From Verrucomicrobiota bacterium (GTDB lineage Bacteria > Verrucomicrobiota > Verrucomicrobiia > Limisphaerales > JADJPG01): 14,035 nt of DNA. Each line of letters starts with the position of its first letter. The first letter of the stretch is position 1. Location of the stretch: contig JADJPG010000096.1 of assembly GCA_016713365.1 (NCBI GenBank), positions 1 through 14,035 on the forward strand. Reading direction: 5' to 3'. Below the pieces are notes generated by a model. It had not been told where the DNA came from, made no database searches, and worked only from the letters and a program-made list of their open reading frames with translations. Below are positions 1 to 7,529 of the stretch, in pieces. The position numbers and the translations under genes are program-made.

Positions 1-122
1 CCATTTGAATGCACTTGCCGGATGTGGCGAAGGCTTGCCGGGAATTTCGCCAGCGTCTCGACTGAATTGAGGCGTGCAGTTCGCCGGTTGCCCGATCTGG
101 AGGTGTCCACTACTCTCCGCTC

Positions 123-611
123 ATGAAGCGAATGATTTTCTGTTTCCTGTTGGGAGTGGGGACGGGGGCGGGCGGTTACTGGTATTTCCAGCAGGATGCC
201 GGCAAGGCGCAGCTTGAACACGCGCGCGGACAGGTCGTGACGAACGCCCAGCGCGCGGCGACTGCCATTAAGGAGAAGATTTACGAAGTCGGCGCCGAGG
301 AAGTGAAGGAAGTGAAAGACCAAATCGCGCGCACGGGCACGGTGGTGAAGGAGAAGGCGAAGTCCGCCGGGCAGTCGATCGCTGGTGCGGCTTCGAACGC
401 GAAGGTGACGACGGCCATCAAGGCCAAGCTGGTCGCGGAGCCCGGATTGCCATCCTTCAACATCAATGTGGATACGACGGATGGGCTGGTGACGTTATCC
501 GGCAAGGTGGAATCGCACGAGCAGGTGGCTCGCGCCGTGAAGCTCGCGCTGGAAACCGACGGCGTGCACAAGGTCATCTCCACTTTACAAATCGTGCCCG
601 CAAGCAAGTGA
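123..611 (+). CDS. Membrane-anchored BON-domain protein
   Basis: A 162-residue protein. Residues 4-21 form a hydrophobic, glycine-rich segment after a short basic start (MKRMIF), which fits an uncleaved anchor or a signal sequence. Residues 25-90 are rich in Ala, Lys, Glu and Gln and look like a long amphipathic helix. Residues 92-160 match a BON domain: a helix (TTAIKAKLVAEPGL), the strand pair NINVDTTDGLVTLSGKV, then a second helix and a closing strand (VHKVISTLQIV). BON domains are small periplasmic or membrane-associated modules thought to bind phospholipid or ligands and occur in OsmY-like stress proteins. The exact role here is unknown. A GGAGG lies about 18 bases upstream of the ATG, rather far, so the start is likely but not certain. 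Next gene is purF, 84 bases on, with no evident functional link. Confidence 0.82.
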   Translation: MKRMIFCFLLGVGTGAGGYWYFQQDAGKAQLEHARGQVVTNAQRAATAIKEKIYEVGAEEVKEVKDQIARTGTVVKEKAKSAGQSIAGAASNAKVTTAIKAKLVAEPGLPSFNINVDTTDGLVTLSGKVESHEQVARAVKLALETDGVHKVISTLQIVPASK

Positions 612-695
612 AATTTCGTCACGAGCGTTGATTTCCGTCAGCGGTTGATTGGAGCTTGCCACGGTTGGTGAACCGCTGTTGGATCTCGTCGCGCG

Positions 696-2168
696 ATGCC
701 AGAACCCATGCAGAATTACCCAAAGCATTATTGTGGCGTTTTTGGCATTTTCGGACATCCCAACGCTGCGGAGTTGACGTATTACGGGCTCTACGCCCTT
801 CAACACCGTGGACAGGAGAGCGCCGGGATCGTGGCGTCTGACGGCCGCCAATTCCGCACCCACAAGGGAATGGGACTGGTCTCACAAATCTTTAACGGAG
901 AGGTTCTCCACGACCTGGTCGGAAAGATGGCGGTAGGTCACACCCGCTACTCCACGACCGGCTCCTCCCAGCTGCAAAACGCCCAACCGCTGACCGTGGA
1001 TTGCGCCCGCGGCCAGATTGCGATCGCGCACAACGGCAACCTCACCAACGCCGCCGCCTGCGTGAAGAGCTGGAGAATGCAGGGATCGATCTTCCAGACC
1101 ACGGTCGACAGCGAGATCATCCTCCATCTACTGGCCCAGCCCAACGTCGACCGGCACGGGAACAACCTCATTGAAACCTCCGGCGCATTGAAGGCGCCTA
1201 CTCGCTGGCCATCATGACCGAGAACGAGCTGGTGGGCGTGCGCGATCCCTTTGGCTTCCGCCCGCTCTGCATCGGCAAAGGTGGATGACGCGTATTTCTC
1301 GCCAGCGAGACCTGCGCACTCGACCTCATCCACGCTAAGTTCGTCCGCGACGTCGAGCCGGGCGAAATCGTCATCATCAACGAGAATGGCCTCCAGAGCG
1401 TAAGGCCTTTCCCGAGCACAAGCAGCGGGCCTTCTGCATCTTCGAATACGTCTATTTCGCGCGCCCGGACAGCGCGCTCGCCAACCGAACTGTCTACAAG
1501 GCGCGCGTGGAGATGGGCCGCCAACTCGCGCGTGAGAAAGCGGGGTCGACGCCGATATCGTTGTGCCCGTCCCGGACAGCGGCAACTACGCGGCCCTAGG
1601 TTACTCCTCGAGTCCGGGATCCCCTAAGAGGATCGCCTTCATCCGCAACCACTACGTCGGCCGCAGCTTCCTCCAGCCTTCGCAGCTCATCCGCGACTTC
1701 AACGTGCGCGTGAAGCTGAACCTCATTCCTGAGCTCGTGAAGGGCAAGCGCGTGATCATCGTGGACGACTCCATCGTTCGCGGCACCACCTGCAAGACGC
1801 GCGTCAATACGCTGAAGGAAGCCGGCGCGAAGGAAGTTCACGTGCGCGTGAGCTGCCCGCCGCACATGCACCCGTGCGTGTATGGCATTGATTTCCCCGA
1901 CCGCCGCAAGCTGATGGCGGCGAACTATTCGATCGACGACATCCGCAAGTATTTGAACGCCGACTCGCTGGCGTATCTCTCGCAAGACGGCATGGTGAAC
2001 GCGACGGGCCTGAAGAAGGAATCGTTCTGCATGGCGTGCTACGACGGTGATTATCCCGTGCCGTATGATCCGAAGGTGGACAAGCACATCATGGAACGTC
2101 GCCGCGCCCGCGTGGAAGGCCTTGCCGAAGCGCTGGCTAAGGAAGAGAAGCAGATCAAGCTGCTCTGA
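696..2168 (+). CDS. purF: Amidophosphoribosyltransferase, frame broken by about seven indels
   Basis: PurF converts PRPP plus glutamine to 5-phosphoribosylamine, the committed step of de novo purine synthesis. The start gives a short propeptide (MPEPMQNYPKHY) before the nucleophile Cys13 (CGVFGIFG), as in Bacillus-type PurF that is cut to expose an N-terminal Cys. Visible motifs: YALQHRGQESAGI, the glutaminase core GHTRYSTTG, AHNGNL, and the PRPP-binding loop VIIVDDSIVRGTTC. Four cysteines typical of the [4Fe-4S] form are present (AFCIFEYV, VSCPPHMHPC, SFCMACYDG). The frame shifts near 1178, 1280, 1296, 1403, 1543, 1607 and 1621, plus an in-frame TGA at 1286-1288 caused by the 1280 insertion. 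Undoing five deletions and two insertions gives about 491 continuous residues, a normal length. Sequencing error is more likely than decay because both ends and the amino-acid conservation are intact. ATG at 708 is a possible alternative start. Confidence 0.93.
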
Positions 2169-2198
2169 GAGGAGTTTGCTCCGGGCGGCGGGTTTTGA

Positions 2199-2693
2199 AT
2201 GAACAACGTCGCTCACAAGCTGAATCGTTCTTCGCGCGCAAAGAATCCTCTCGTCGCGTTCACGCTAAGTGTTTTCCTCCTTTCGGCTGGCTACTTTGTG
2301 TGGCCCGGGTGCGCGATCGTGCCGTTGCCAAGCAAGCGGACGCCGATTGCGAGGATCTCCAAAAGTCAGATGCGGAATCTCAAGTCGCGTGATTTGACCC
2401 GTGAAGCCGTTGAGCACGAACTCGGGAAGCCTGATGAGTATATCGAAAGCGTCAGCGTGGCCTGTTACCGGCTCAATGAATTGAACAGGTCTCGCGTGAT
2501 GCTGTTCCTTTGTGTGCTCCCCGTCTTCGTGTATGCCGACTGGCCCGGGACGGAAGTCGCATTTGTCCGATACGACTCCGACCGGAAGGTTGCTCGCGTC
2601 GCCATTCGAAAACAGTTTCCGTCTCGACAAACGTTTCGTGATGACGTGGAGGTATGGATTGGAGTTTCCCGAGAAAGTGCCCGGCCTCGGTGA
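2199..2693 (+). CDS. Small membrane or lipoprotein-like protein with BamE/SmpA-like motif
   Basis: A 164-residue protein I do not recognise as a named family. The basic N-terminus (HKLNRSSRAK) is followed by a hydrophobic segment at residues 17-35 and then Cys38 (VWPGCAIVP). This could be a lipidated cysteine, although the residues before it are a poor lipobox. Residues 66-81 (LTREAVEHELGKPDEY) resemble the helix-turn that SmpA/OmlA (BamE) and related lipoproteins use, in which a 'lt.e.v...lG.P' pattern is common. Residues 100-115 are a second hydrophobic stretch, followed by strands with charged residues (VAFVRYDSDRKVARVAI). The ATG at 2199 lies 30 bases after the purF stop, so co-transcription with purF is possible. 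Function is unknown; an outer-membrane or envelope role is inferred only from the signal segment and motif. Confidence 0.6.
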   Translation: MNNVAHKLNRSSRAKNPLVAFTLSVFLLSAGYFVWPGCAIVPLPSKRTPIARISKSQMRNLKSRDLTREAVEHELGKPDEYIESVSVACYRLNELNRSRVMLFLCVLPVFVYADWPGTEVAFVRYDSDRKVARVAIRKQFPSRQTFRDDVEVWIGVSRESARPR

Positions 2694-2767
2694 GTGTTCC
2701 CGGCTCGGCGCTCTCATCCCTCCCGCCTTGTCGCTGATGATTCTTCCGGCTACAAACAGCGCGAACC

Positions 2768-2920
2768 ATGTGGCAATTGTTCAGAGAGTTCCTGCTCTTC
2801 CTCAAGCAGGAGAAGAAGTGGTGGCTCATCCCGCTGGTCGGGCTGCTGCTCATCCTCGGTGCCATCATCGGTTTTAGTTCCGGGTCCGTGCTCGCCCCGC
2901 TGATGTATCCCTTCATGTGA
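2768..2920 (+). CDS. DUF5989 family small membrane protein (SxtK-like)
   Basis: A 50-residue single-span protein. It begins MWQLFREFLLFLKQEKKWW and continues into a hydrophobic stretch (LIPLVGLLLILGAIIGF, residues 20-36), ending SSGSVLAPLMYPFM. The amphipathic start, the K-WW pair before the membrane segment and the 'GSVLAPLMYPF' end are characteristic of DUF5989, a family of about 50 residues found next to carbamoyltransferases. Its stop codon overlaps the GTG start of the carbamoyltransferase by four bases (GTGA), which implies translational coupling. No good ribosome-binding site is seen upstream. The saxitoxin-cluster protein SxtK is, from memory, of the same type. Function is not known; a membrane partner of the carbamoyltransferase is inferred from constant linkage. 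Confidence 0.85.
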   Translation: MWQLFREFLLFLKQEKKWWLIPLVGLLLILGAIIGFSSGSVLAPLMYPFM

Positions 2921-4768
2921 GACACATCCTCGGCATCTCCGCGTTCTACCACGATTCCGCCGCCGCCCTGCTGCGCGATGGCGACATCGTGGCCGCTGCC
3001 CAGGAGGAACGTTTCTCCCGCAAGAAGAACGACGAACGCTTTCCGTCGCAGGCGATCAGTTTCTGCCTGAAATACGCCGGGCTGAACGCCGCGCAGCTTG
3101 ATGCCGTGGTGTTCTACGACAAACCGATCACGAAGTTCACGCGGATGCTCGAATCGTATCTCGCGGTCGCGCCGTTCGGGCTCGGGACGTTTCCGCGCGT
3201 CATCCCGACGTGGTTTGGCGAGAAGCTGAATCTGCGGAAGACGATTCGCGATGAGCTGCCGGGCTTGTCCAAAGCTTGCGCGATTCTCTTCACCGAACAT
3301 CACCAGGCCCATGCGGCGAGCGCCTTCTACCCATCACCGTTTGCGGAAGCAGCGATTCTCACGGTCGATGGCGTCGGCGAATGGGCCACGACCACAATCG
3401 GCCGTGGACGAGGTGATTCGATCGAGATGCTGAAGGAGCTACGTTTTCCGCACTCGCTCGGCTTGCTCTACTCGGCGTTTTCGGCGTATTGCGGTTTCCG
3501 AATCAACTCCGGCGAATACAAGCTCATGGGCCTCGCGCCGTATGGCGAACCGAAGGTTTGTCCGCGAGATTTACGACCATCTCATCGACGTTAAGCCGGA
3601 CGGCTCGTTCTGGCTGAACCTAGACTACTTCGACTTCCTGCGCAGCTTCCGCATGGCGAACGGAAAGTTCCACGCGCTCTTCGGCGGTCCGCCGCGCGAA
3701 CCGGAAGCGCCAGTCGAGCAACGGCACATGGACGTCGCGCGCTCCATTCAGGTTGTGACCGAGGAAATCATGCTCAAGCTTGCGCGCCACGCTCGCGAGG
3801 TCACCGGACTGCCGAACCTCTGCATGGCCGGCGGTGTCGCGCTGAACTGCGTGGCTAATGGACTCATTCTCCGCGAGCGCATCTTCGAGCGAATCTGGAT
3901 TCAGCCCGCGGCTGGTGATGCGGGTGGCGCGCTCGGCGCGGCCTTGGCCGTAGCCGCCGACGTGAGGAGGCGGACGGGTGCTGGTGATTCTAAACAATCC
4001 GCCTCCTCACGTCGTCGGCTACAGGCCAATGCCGATTCCATGCACGGCTCGTTGCTCGGCCCTGAGTTTTCCTCGGGCGAGATCGAAGCGGTCCTTAAAT
4101 CTCACGGCGCAGTTTACCAGCGTCTTGATGACGCGACGTTGCTCAAGCGCACGGTGGAGTTTCTCCAGGAGGAGAAGGTGATTGGTTGGGTGCAGGGCCG
4201 GATGGAATTCGGGCCGCGCGCGCTCGGCAATCGATCGATCCTCGGCGACCCTCGCTCGGCGAAGATGCAGTCGGTGATGAATCTCAAGGTGAAGTTCCGC
4301 GAATCATTCCGTCCGTTTGCGCCCATCGTGCTGCGCGACCGCGTGAACGATTACTTCGAGATGAACTGTGACTCGCCCTACATGCTGCTCGTGGCGCCCG
4401 TGCGCGAATCGTTGCGCAAACCGGTGACGGGCGGTGCGTCTGGCCTGGAGCGACTGAAGCAACTCCGCTCGACGATTCCCGCTGTCACGCATGTCGATTA
4501 CTCCGCGCGCATCCAGACCGTCGATGACACAAGCAATCCGCGTCTGCACGCATTGCTGAAATTATGGGAGCAGGCGACGGGTAATGCCGTGCTGGTGAAC
4601 ACCTCGTTCAACGTGCGCGGCGAGCCGATTGTCTGCACGCCGGACGATGCGTATCGCTGCTTTGTGAACACGGAGATGGATTATCTCGTGATCGGGAACT
4701 TCCTGCTCGACCGCGCCGCGCAGCCGAAGCAGGGCGTGAAGCCAACTTTCGAACGTGTGCCGGACTGA
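2917..4768 (+). CDS. NodU/CmcH-family O-carbamoyltransferase, one +1 frameshift
   Basis: Family members move a carbamoyl group from carbamoyl phosphate, through carbamoyl-adenylate, to a hydroxyl on a sugar or natural product (NodU, CmcH, TobZ, SxtI). The N-terminal Kae1-like half shows HILGISAFYHDSAAALL, the metal-binding HHQAH at residues 128-132, TVDGVGEWATT at 149-159, and a glycine-rich NSGEYKLMGLAPYG. The C-terminal YrdC-like half shows GRMEFGPRALGNRSI, FRESFRPFAPIV and NTSFNVRGEPIVCTP. The frame changes at about 3556, where one extra G follows the GEPK codons. Removing it gives a continuous protein of about 616 residues, the usual length. Start is a GTG overlapping the upstream stop. 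Residues about 345-369 come from an inverted-repeat element. The substrate cannot be told from this window. One indel in an otherwise conserved gene looks like a sequencing error. Confidence 0.92.
3950..4022. repeat. Near-perfect 25-base inverted repeat inside the carbamoyltransferase gene
   Basis: The arms are 3950-3974 and 3998-4022, 25 bases each, complementary except at one position, around a 23-base loop (3975-3997). The core of each arm is GACGTGAGGAGGCGGA or its complement. It is read in frame and gives an Arg-rich stretch (DVRRRTGAG ... SASSRRRLQ) between the ALGAALAV and DSMHGSLLGPEF blocks, a place where family members normally carry a variable linker. This looks like a palindromic REP-type element that has inserted without breaking the gene. 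No second copy was found in the window. Confidence 0.75.
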
Positions 4769-4771
4769 CCC

Positions 4772-5173
4772 ATGAAGCTGAAGCTCAAAGAAGATCCGAA
4801 GGAATGGTTCAAGTTCACCATGGTGATGGCGCTGGTCGTGGTGATCATCACGGCGCTGTTGATTCACACGAAGAAGCTGCCGCCGATTGCGTTGGTGCTC
4901 GTGGGAGCACTGCTGCATTTCACGCTCGTGGCGTGCTGGGTGCGGCCTGTGTGGTTTCGCGGATTCTATCGCGCCGGCATGACGTTGAGCTTCCGCGTCG
5001 GGCAGGTGATTGGGTTTGTCTGGCTCTCCGTCTTCTACCTGCTGCTGGTGACACCGCTGGGCTTGCTGCTCCGTCTCGCGGGGAAAGATCTGCTGGCGCT
5101 CAAACGGGTGAAGTCTGCCACGAGCTACTGGCGAGATGCCAAGCCGCCGGGTCCGTTCGAGCGGATGTTTTAG
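4772..5173 (+). CDS. SxtJ family membrane protein
   Basis: A 133-residue protein with hydrophobic segments at about residues 14-30 (FTMVMALVVVIITALLI), 36-56 (PPIALVLVGALLHF...) and 76-102 (VGQVIGFVWLSVFYLLLVTP...). It ends with a short polar tail, YWRDAKPPGPFERMF. The size, three spans and the 'S-YW-...PPGP' tail fit the SxtJ family, whose members sit beside carbamoyltransferases. The ATG is three bases after the carbamoyltransferase stop, so the genes are clearly co-transcribed. Function is unknown. With the DUF5989 protein it may hold the carbamoyltransferase at the membrane or handle its substrate; this is inference. The stop codon overlaps the end of the convergent oxidoreductase gene. 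Confidence 0.82.
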   Translation: MKLKLKEDPKEWFKFTMVMALVVVIITALLIHTKKLPPIALVLVGALLHFTLVACWVRPVWFRGFYRAGMTLSFRVGQVIGFVWLSVFYLLLVTPLGLLLRLAGKDLLALKRVKSATSYWRDAKPPGPFERMF

Positions 5174-7389
5174 GCCTTCTCCACGGTCACCTGCGCGTTG
5201 TAATCCGGCACACCGGCGACACTGTCCACGAGGTCGCGGCGGATGAGGTGATTCGCCTCCGGCCAGTGGACCTGCAGATTCCCGCGAGCGATCGGCGCGA
5301 AGAATACGCGCGCTTCCATTGTGCCCAGATTGTTCTTCAACACCACGCGATCTTCGTTGCGTAAGTGAAGGGCTGCTGCGTCCTCGGGATTCATGAACAC
5401 CGCGTCGCGTGCGGCGCCGGTGAGCGGATCGATCTCGGCGTAGATGAGCGAATTGAACTGCTTGCCGCGGCGCGTGCTGACTTCGAAGGCTCCCGGTGCG
5501 CGGTCGAGATTCGGCAACGGCACGGCGCGGAAGTGAGCTTTGCCGTCGGTAGTGGCGAACTTGTTTCCGGCGCACAGATGCGGGCCTCCGTATTGGAAGG
5601 AGTCGCCGGTTTTCTGGAGGTTTTGCACGCCGGTGTAGAAGGGAACCACTTGCGCAATCTCCTCGCGGATGGCCTGGGCGGTTTCGCATTTCAGCAAGTG
5701 CGCGCGCTCGGGATACGTCGCGGCGGCGAGCTCACGGAGAATCTTCCACTCGGCCTTGGCTTCGCCGACCTGGCGCGGGATCTCAGGGCTGAACGCGACG
5801 CGACGTTCGGTGGTGGTTTCCATGCCGCCGCCTTCCTGTTCGTAGCGCGTCTTGGCCGGAAGCAGAATGACGTCCTCCTTCGGCTCGATGAACATCTGGT
5901 CGGTGAGGATGATATCCTGATGCACTCGGCAGGGAATATTCGCCATCGCGCTCGTGACGTAGGCCGGGTCGGGCAGTGTGCGGAGAAAATTTCCGCCGAG
6001 ACAGTAGAGCAAATCCAGTTCGCCACGCGCTCCAGCCTCGACCATTTCGGTGGTGGTCATGCCAGGCCAGTCGGGGATATCGAAGCCATATTGCTGGCGC
6101 AGCGCGGCGACGTTCTCGGGCGTGATCGGTTTGCCGCCGGGAAGCGCCGTCGAGTAAGCGCCCATCTCGGCGCCGCCTTGCACGCTGCTGTGGCCGCGGA
6201 TCGGCATCAAGCCGCACTTGTCTCGTCCCACCCAGCCTTTGAGCAAGCCGAGGTTTAGGCACATGGAGACCGCGTTGCCGCCGTAGGCGTGTTGCGTGAT
6301 GCCCATGCTCCAGACGACTACGCCGTTCTTCGCGTCACGAATTAACTCTGCGAATTCCTGCATTGAGGCGCGTCTGAGCCCCGCCTGCTTTTCGAGCGTG
6401 GCGAAGTCGAACTTCTCCATCTGCGACTTGAGTTCATCGAACTCGGCCGTGTGTTGCTCGACGAACGTTTTGTCATACCAACCCTGGGCGAGAAGAATCT
6501 TGATGACGCCGTAAAGGAACGCGATGTCACCGCCCTGCGACACGGGGAACCAGTAGTCGGCGATGTTTGTGCCGAAGAGCGCGCTGCTCACAGTGCTCGG
6601 CACCCAGTATTGCTTCATGCCGGGCTCGAGATACGGATTCACCATCACGACTTTCGCGCCGGTGAGCTTGGCCTCGTGCAGATACTTAGTGGTGACGGGT
6701 TGGTCGTTCGCGGGATTCGCGCCGAAGAAGATGATGAGGTCCGTTCCCCACCAATCCTTGTAGCTGCATGTCGTCGCCGCGTAACCGATCGCGTGCTTCA
6801 TTGCGCCGGTGCTGGGCGAGTGGCAGAGACGCGCGGCGTTGTCGACATTGTTGGTGCCGAGGTAACGCGCCGCTTTCTGTGCCAGGTAATAAATTTCGTT
6901 CGTGACACCGCGGGCGGTGACGAAGAACGCGAAGCGGTGCGGGTTGCTCGCGCGAATGCGTTTCGCGATGCGCGCGTAGGCTTCGTCCCACGAGATGCGA
7001 CGGAATCCGCGATCGCCGCGTTCGCGCAAGAGAGGGTAGGGAATGCGGCCGAGCTCGCGCAGTTGCGCGTTGTCCATTGATCCAACTGATGCGACGTCTT
7101 CGAGCTTGCGGATATCTAGTGCCGGCATGGTGTTCAGCCGAAGCAGATTCAGCCGCGTCATGCAAAGGTGCGGGCCTTTGATGGTCCAGTCGTGCAGGCC
7201 GGCGACGCCGAGCGCGCAACCGTCGCAGACGCCGCGGGTCAGAATCTTCCAGGCGTAGCCGAGGTTGTCGCGGTTCTTCCAAATGATGCCGAGCATGTCG
7301 CGGAAGTGCTTGGGCTTGGTGCGCCCGATGCCGAGCGGCAGGAGCGACTTGAGCTTGTCCGCGACGGTGGACTGGATGCGATGCGACAT
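5170..7389 (-). CDS. FdhF/YdeP family molybdopterin oxidoreductase
   Basis: A 739-residue member of the bis-MGD molybdopterin superfamily, close to the length of E. coli YdeP, a protein tied to acid resistance whose substrate is unclear. Early cysteines (Cys55 and Cys58 in GVCDGCALG, Cys76 in GPHLCMTRL) could bind an Fe-S cluster. RISWDEAYARIAKRI and FVTARGVTNEIYYLAQK are typical of the catalytic fold. In NNVDNAARLCHSPS, Cys189-His190 aligns with the Sec-His pair of E. coli FdhF, so Cys189 is the probable molybdenum ligand. FFGANPANDQPVTTKYL, GGNAVSMCLNLGLLKGWVG and a C-terminal molybdopterin-dinucleotide-binding domain (about residues 625-739) follow. No signal peptide is seen, so it is probably cytoplasmic. 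No formate dehydrogenase subunit, fdhD or cofactor gene is adjacent. The start lacks a clear ribosome-binding site. The reading frame is intact. Confidence 0.92.
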   Translation of the reverse strand: MSHRIQSTVADKLKSLLPLGIGRTKPKHFRDMLGIIWKNRDNLGYAWKILTRGVCDGCALGVAGLHDWTIKGPHLCMTRLNLLRLNTMPALDIRKLEDVASVGSMDNAQLRELGRIPYPLLRERGDRGFRRISWDEAYARIAKRIRASNPHRFAFFVTARGVTNEIYYLAQKAARYLGTNNVDNAARLCHSPSTGAMKHAIGYAATTCSYKDWWGTDLIIFFGANPANDQPVTTKYLHEAKLTGAKVVMVNPYLEPGMKQYWVPSTVSSALFGTNIADYWFPVSQGGDIAFLYGVIKILLAQGWYDKTFVEQHTAEFDELKSQMEKFDFATLEKQAGLRRASMQEFAELIRDAKNGVVVWSMGITQHAYGGNAVSMCLNLGLLKGWVGRDKCGLMPIRGHSSVQGGAEMGAYSTALPGGKPITPENVAALRQQYGFDIPDWPGMTTTEMVEAGARGELDLLYCLGGNFLRTLPDPAYVTSAMANIPCRVHQDIILTDQMFIEPKEDVILLPAKTRYEQEGGGMETTTERRVAFSPEIPRQVGEAKAEWKILRELAAATYPERAHLLKCETAQAIREEIAQVVPFYTGVQNLQKTGDSFQYGGPHLCAGNKFATTDGKAHFRAVPLPNLDRAPGAFEVSTRRGKQFNSLIYAEIDPLTGAARDAVFMNPEDAAALHLRNEDRVVLKNNLGTMEARVFFAPIARGNLQVHWPEANHLIRRDLVDSVAGVPDYNAQVTVEKA

Positions 7390-7449
7390 GCGACGGAATG
7401 GAAGCAGGCACGCATGGCCACGTCAACGCGTGGACTTGAGTTTACCGGT

Positions 7450-7497
7450 CGAAAAACGAACGGGTGACGTTCCTGTCATGAACAGAAACGCCACCCG
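7450..7497 (-). terminator. Intrinsic terminator after the secreted cyclophilin array
   Basis: The arms are 7461-7476 and 7482-7497, 16 bases each, around a 5-base loop. On the minus-strand transcript all 16 pairs form, two of them G-U wobbles. On the plus strand those two would be A-C mismatches, which supports minus-strand use. It is followed on that strand by TTCGTTTTT. It starts 32 bases after the stop of the cyclophilin gene at 7530 and lies about 60 bases before the oxidoreductase start, so it separates the two transcripts. Confidence 0.85.
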
Positions 7498-7529
7498 GCG
7501 AATTCGAGAGTTGAACGGACGGCGATTAC

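Noticed and set aside
639..678. 8-base inverted repeat (CAGCGGTT/AACCGCTG) with a 24-base loop upstream of purF
   Set aside because: Short stem, long loop and no U-tract. It does not match a purine riboswitch core, so chance is a fair explanation.
2169..2198. GGAG-TTTG-CTCC mini-hairpin between purF and the next gene
   Set aside because: A 4-base stem is too weak to be a terminator.
2473..3312. Minus-strand open frame of 279 residues over the lipoprotein-like, DUF5989 and carbamoyltransferase genes
   Set aside because: No motif, and it is covered by three supported plus-strand genes, two of them with clear family matches.
4562..5689. Long minus-strand open frame of 375 residues across the carbamoyltransferase end, SxtJ gene and oxidoreductase end
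   Set aside because: Composition is Arg/His/Gln-rich without motifs, and it overlaps three recognisable genes in other frames. It is a GC-rich shadow frame.
5365..6258. Plus-strand open frame of 297 residues opposite the oxidoreductase
   Set aside because: It is antisense to a well-conserved molybdopterin protein and has no recognisable domain.
7390..7449. Possible promoter (TTGACG with TTCCAT 17 bases on) for the oxidoreductase on the minus strand
   Set aside because: The -10 match is poor and the spacing to the ATG is too short to be convincing.
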